From: Clostridium beijerinckii
GTDB lineage: Bacteria; Bacillota; Clostridia; Clostridiales; Clostridiaceae
NCBI GenBank assembly: GCA_003129525.1
Contig: CP029329.1
Location: 3,332,501 to 3,396,500, forward strand
Direction: 5' to 3'
DNA: 64,000 nt
Under the pieces are notes generated by a model. It was given only the letters and a program-made list of their open reading frames with translations, was not told the origin of the DNA and did not search any database. Below are positions 60,766-64,000 of the stretch, piece by piece (the stretch's first letter is position 1; each line of letters opens with the position of its first letter). Position numbers and translations under genes: made by a program.

Positions 60766-62308
60766 CTATTTTTCACCCACTTCCCATTTTATTAAATTAG
60801 GATTGGCATCCATAATAGAATCATATTGTTCTCTGATTCCATATATAGCCTCTGGGTCTAAAAGTTCATATCTATTAAGTTTTTCTATTCTATCTTCTTG
60901 TGTTGCCCATCCAAGATGTTTAACTCTAAATTCAGATGTAGACTTAGGAAAAGAGAAAGTATTTATAGGAAATCTTCCACAGTGTTGAGGTGTTTCATTC
61001 CATGTATAACTAAAATTAGGTTGGTATCTCATTAAAAATGGTCTATAGATACTATGTGCATTCCAATATTTATCCTCACGATAGTGAGTATCATTCCACA
61101 TATCATATAACCTAAAACAATAAAAATCGTAATTCTTGTCATCAATAAGCTTTTGTGAATTTTCAAAAAAACTCTTCTAATATTTCATCTGCGTCAAGAT
61201 TTAAAATCCAATCAGGATTTGTTTTTATAGTTTCACTCCATTGCTTTTTCCTAAGCTCGACTTCACTTCCAAACATTGATTTCTCATTTTGTATAATATG
61301 CAAAGGTATACCTTCAAGTATTTCCTTACACATATTTACTGTATTGTCAGTGCTTCCGTCATCAATAATAACAACTTCATCAATATGTTCTTTTAAACTA
61401 TTTAACATCTGCCTTAGATAACGTCCTTCCTCATTTTTGACTATCATAGAAAGAGTAATTTTATTCCCATTTTCTTTATATTGTCGTACAAAGTCGAGAT
61501 CCGTTTTGCAATAATTTACATAATCTTTAACACCCTTTAAGTCTTCTTCTCTGTAAATGTGATATGCTGGATAATGAGTATCAACATAAAGGTCAAGCCC
61601 AAGGACAGCTGCCCGTATGCAGAAAAATCTGTCTTCCCCATGTATAGTTAAGTTTTTAATTGACTTAAAGTTAACACCTTTTACAAGTGCAGCTCTACTA
61701 ATCAGTGTACATGCTCCGAGTCCACCCACTTCATATAATCCGGGTATTCTAAGCTGATTCAAAAACTTAATTTGCCTTAAATCCATCTCTTTTTTGCTTA
61801 AGTTTTCACCTAATTTTTTTGGTACCAAATCATATTCATCAAAAAGCCAAACATTTGGTTCTAACGGCCTGTCCTTATGCCACTGGCTCTAAAATATTTC
61901 AGAGATAATATCCTTATTTGTAGTTTTTAGATGCTCAATCAAATTAGGATGTAAAACTAAATCAGAGTCCACAAAAAACAAATAATCATAATCATTTTCT
62001 ATTGCATAATCAATTATAGAATTTTTGTAATTTGCTACCTTTAACATTAGGTTATCATCCCAATAATGAGATTCCTCGTTGCAAATATATACTCCAAGTT
62101 CTTTACCCTGCCTTACAATAACCTTTGATTCTTCTCTTTTAAACTCTGCTAACAATCTATTAGATTTTTCATCTTTATTATCATCAATAAACATATAATC
62201 TATTGTAATCGTATCCCTATTAAGGTTTTTTAATGAATTTAAAAAGGCATCCAATATTTCTGGTTTTTGATATACTGGACTACCAACTAATACTCTTTTT
62301 TTATTCAA
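60766..62308 (-). pseudogene. Two-domain glycosyltransferase broken by a nonsense codon and a frameshift
   Basis: Three open pieces belong to one gene. Piece 1 (61889-62308, first GT domain, FFVDSDLVLHP) stops at a TAG after DIISEIF, but the same frame goes on as SQWHKDRPLEPNVWLFDEYD into piece 2. Piece 2 (to 61163; a second GT2 domain, LSMIVKNEEGRYL, IIDDGSTDNT, LNLDADEI) ends at TTTTTTTGA. Removing one T of the T7 run restores the frame through FENSQKLIDDK and NYDFYCFRLYD into piece 3 (61101-60766, MWNDTHYRED). About 514 codons. Probably inactive, unless readthrough and slippage occur. Confidence 0.85.
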
Positions 62309-62401
62309 TTATATAAGCTCCTTCGTAAACCTATTTTAGATATTTAATGGTTGCAAAAAAGTCTATCACATTTTTTTCCAAAATAGGTTGTCTTAAATCT
62401 A

Positions 62402-62518
62402 TTATTTTTTCTTAGTTTTTTTTGCTGAAACTGTTTCAGTTGCAATTATTGGTTGTGTCGTAACTTTCTCAACTATTTTCTTCTTTTTTTTTAATTTATT
62501 TGGATTTTTATCTCCCAT
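62402..62518 (-). CDS. 38-aa Lys-rich peptide ahead of the glycosyltransferases
   Basis: ATG at 62516-62518 with GAGGTGAAATAA upstream. MGDKNPNKLKKKKKIVEK, then a Thr-rich part, ending KKTKKK. Extremely basic, probably disordered. First gene of the minus-strand glycosyltransferase group and downstream of the CIRCE promoter and a terminator. Similar short Lys-rich proteins occur in clostridia; function unknown. Confidence 0.65.
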   Translation of the reverse strand: MGDKNPNKLKKKKKIVEKVTTQPIIATETVSAKKTKKK

Positions 62519-62589
62519 TTATTTCACCTCATTCCTTTTTTATATGGCAATTATTATAATATTTGTATATATCTATATAAAAAAGCAAT

Positions 62590-62620
62590 CAAAAAAGCCA
62601 CTTTATAAAAAAGTGACTTA
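62590..62620 (-). terminator. Terminator or attenuator between CIRCE promoter and the 38-aa gene
   Basis: Minus-strand stem AGTCACTT/AAGTGGCT (one G-U pair) followed by TTTTTT. It would stop most transcripts from the heat-shock promoter 60 bases upstream, or work as an attenuator. Confidence 0.7.
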
Positions 62621-62646
62621 TAATATTCGTATCCATTTTCAGTTAG

Positions 62647-62673
62647 TTAGCACTCTTCACTGATGAGTGCTAA
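62647..62673. promoter_or_regulatory. CIRCE operator (HrcA site)
   Basis: TTAGCACTC-N9-GAGTGCTAA, a perfect match to the CIRCE consensus. It begins at the predicted transcription start of the minus-strand promoter. HrcA normally represses groESL and dnaK operons here; no chaperone gene is in view. Confidence 0.93.
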
Positions 62674-62680
62674 TATATTT

Positions 62681-62709
62681 ATCCTATCACTAAGTTAACA
62701 TAATGTCAA
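62681..62709 (-). promoter_or_regulatory. Heat-shock promoter (sigma-A type) feeding leftwards
   Basis: -35 TTGACA (62704-62709), 17-base spacer, -10 TAGGAT (62681-62686), CIRCE from about +1. Confidence 0.8.
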
Positions 62710-62778
62710 TTTTCTGTCTAAATGAAATATTGGTATCCATATAAGTATAATTTTTGCTATGTATATCTATATCATTTT

Positions 62779-62916
62779 TTAATACCAAAATTTTATGAAT
62801 TCATCAATAGGCTTTCTATAACCTCTTATTTTATTACTATCCAGGTCTTTTTTACCCATTAGAATATTATATATTTCTTTTATAGATGTGTCGAAATCTT
62901 TTATAATATTTAGCAT
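62779..62916 (-). CDS. 45-aa open frame, doubtful
   Basis: MLNIIKDFDTSIKEIYNILM, then GKKDLDSNKIRGYRKPIDEF and IKFWY. Protein-like composition, but no ribosome site. May be the remnant of a larger gene. Confidence 0.35.
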   Translation of the reverse strand: MLNIIKDFDTSIKEIYNILMGKKDLDSNKIRGYRKPIDEFIKFWY

Positions 62917-62955
62917 AAACAAATCTTATTTTTTAATACGTTGAATTATAATATT

Positions 62956-62986
62956 AATACTTTATAACTAGTATTAATAAAGTATT
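62956..62986. promoter_or_regulatory. Dyad upstream of lemA
   Basis: Perfect 10-bp arms AATACTTTAT / ATAAAGTATT, 11-base spacer. Possible operator for the lemA operon. Confidence 0.4.
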
Positions 62987-63064
62987 CTCTTTTTCAGCAA
63001 ATCTATATATATATTTAATATTTCTGCATATACTAAACATGTTATAGAAAGGAGAGTTAGTTGT

Positions 63065-63631
63065 ATGAATAAAAGTATGAAAATAATATTAATCATAGTA
63101 GGAATTTTAATAATTTTAGCTATTCCTATTAGTGGATACAATAGTTTAGTTTCCCTTGAACAAAATGTTAATTCAGCCTCATCAAATATTGATACTCAAT
63201 TACAAAGAAGATCTGATTTAATTCCTAATTTAGTTAGTACTGTTAAAGGATATGCAACGCAAGAAAAAGCTATTTTTACAGATATAGCAAATGCAAGAAG
63301 TAAATTAGCTGGTGCTACCAATGTATCAGACAAAGCTAATGCAGATAGCGAATTATCTGGCTCTCTATCAAGGCTACTTGCCATTGTTGAAAATTATCCT
63401 GATTTAAAATCAAATCAAAATTTTAGAGATTTATCAGTCCAATTAGAGGGAACAGAAAATAGAATTGCAGTGTCTAGACAAGATTATAATACTGCTGTAA
63501 CTAATTATAATACTAAAAGAAGAAGATTCCCTAGTAATATAATATCCTCATTATTTGGTTTTCAAGAAAAACCGCTTTATAAAGCAAGTGAGGGTGCAAA
63601 AGAAGTTCCTTCGGTAGATTTTACTAAGTGA
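63065..63631 (+). CDS. LemA family protein
   Basis: 188 aa: N-terminal membrane anchor (IILIIVGILIILAIPISGYN), then the LemA coiled-coil domain with NIDTQLQRRSDLIPNLVSTV and ENYPDLKSNQNF. Ends in VPSVDF. AAGGAGAG before the ATG. Often paired with TPM-domain proteins, as here; function unclear. Confidence 0.93.
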   Translation: MNKSMKIILIIVGILIILAIPISGYNSLVSLEQNVNSASSNIDTQLQRRSDLIPNLVSTVKGYATQEKAIFTDIANARSKLAGATNVSDKANADSELSGSLSRLLAIVENYPDLKSNQNFRDLSVQLEGTENRIAVSRQDYNTAVTNYNTKRRRFPSNIISSLFGFQEKPLYKASEGAKEVPSVDFTK

Positions 63632-64000
63632 AAATAATTACTAAAAACAGATTTTTCAGTTTATTTATATGTTTTCTTCTTTTAGCAATATCAATTTTAT
63701 CTTTTCCTGTAAGTGCTGATATTAAAATACCTTCTCCAACAACTTATAAATATTTAAATGATTATGCTAATGTAATAGATAAAACAAAATTAAATAACAT
63801 AATTTCTATTGGAAAAGAATTAGAAGATAAAACTGGTGCTCAAGCAGTTGTAGTTGTAATAGACTCAACCAATAATGTTCCTATTGAGGAATATGCTATT
63901 AATCTCTTTAGAACCTGGGGCATTGGTCAAAAGAATAAGGATAATGGGTTATTAATACTTTTAGCCATAAATGATAGAGCTTGGAGAGTAGAAGTTGGTC
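63628..64000 (+). CDS. TPM-domain protein (YgcG-like), 3' end beyond window
   Basis: GTG start overlapping the lemA stop (GTGA). Signal sequence (FFSLFICFLLLAISILSF, then SADI), then the TPM domain (YLNDYANVID, KTGAQAVVVVIDSTNN, NLFRTWGIGQKNKDNGLLIL). Extracytoplasmic; translation coupled to lemA. Cut by the window edge. Confidence 0.9.
   Translation, partial: MKIITKNRFFSLFICFLLLAISILSFPVSADIKIPSPTTYKYLNDYANVIDKTKLNNIISIGKELEDKTGAQAVVVVIDSTNNVPIEEYAINLFRTWGIGQKNKDNGLLILLAINDRAWRVEVG

Noticed and set aside
62620..62646. 15-codon frame between CIRCE and the terminator
   Set aside because: No ribosome site and runs through the terminator stem; unlikely to be translated.
1..64000. tRNA, rRNA, insertion sequences, transposons
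   Set aside because: No cloverleaf, rRNA motif, transposase gene or terminal inverted repeats with target duplication found by reading; the only mobile element seen is the prophage.

Overview
The window is low-GC, spore-former DNA of a Clostridium (sensu stricto) type. Evidence: AT-rich sequence with strong AGGAGG ribosome binding sites, spoIIM, Spo0E- and LexA-type genes, DUF2935 and DUF378 proteins, and a CIRCE heat-shock operator. I do not assign a species.

Layout. (1) 1-3132, chromosome: a DnaQ-exonuclease/DinG-type helicase cut by the window edge, then a HepT-MntA toxin-antitoxin pair. (2) 3133-48236, a complete prophage of about 45.05 kb. It is bounded by a perfect 55-bp direct repeat (3133-3187 and 48182-48236) that overlaps the last codons of a chromosomal tyrosine-recombinase gene. 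(3) 48180-64000, chromosome: the recombinase gene and spoIIM, a polysaccharide deacetylase, a solute-binding lipoprotein, a cation-efflux protein, a set of probable spore-surface or envelope genes including a repetitive Gly/Ser/Thr-rich protein, an L,D-transpeptidase, glycosyltransferases (one broken), a CIRCE-controlled promoter, LemA and the start of a TPM-domain protein.

The prophage is a contractile-tailed phage with a lambda-like head (Nu1/gpA terminase, gpW, gpB portal, ClpP-like protease with nested scaffold, gpD, gpE, FII, Z) and a P2/Mu-like tail (sheath, tube, -1 frameshifted chaperone, tape measure, X, D, V, W/gp25, J, I, fibre), followed by lysis genes. Its late genes run leftwards from about 33 kb to 10 kb. 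The early block (42-34 kb) holds regulators, ParA/ParB, a replication initiator with four iterons inside it, and DnaB. The left end carries accessory genes: a lexA/dinB SOS cassette, an unrecognised two-gene operon, a Spo0E-like phosphatase and several tiny hydrophobic peptides and possible small RNAs.

The most interesting logic is at the immunity region. The ImmR-like repressor and the ImmA-like protease, normally neighbours, are split by a subtilisin/AAA+ ATPase pair of the IetAS type. immA has its own promoter whose -35 region is covered by a perfect SOS box. With the prophage's own LexA cassette (two SOS boxes in its promoter) and a third GAAC-N4-GTTC site in a putative antisense RNA before the late regulator, this suggests a LexA-ImmA-ImmR induction cascade encoded by the prophage itself. 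Other notable points are that the attachment-site gene encodes a tyrosine recombinase lacking four of six catalytic residues, and that a CIRCE promoter drives into a terminator and then a tiny basic peptide and glycosyltransferase cluster.
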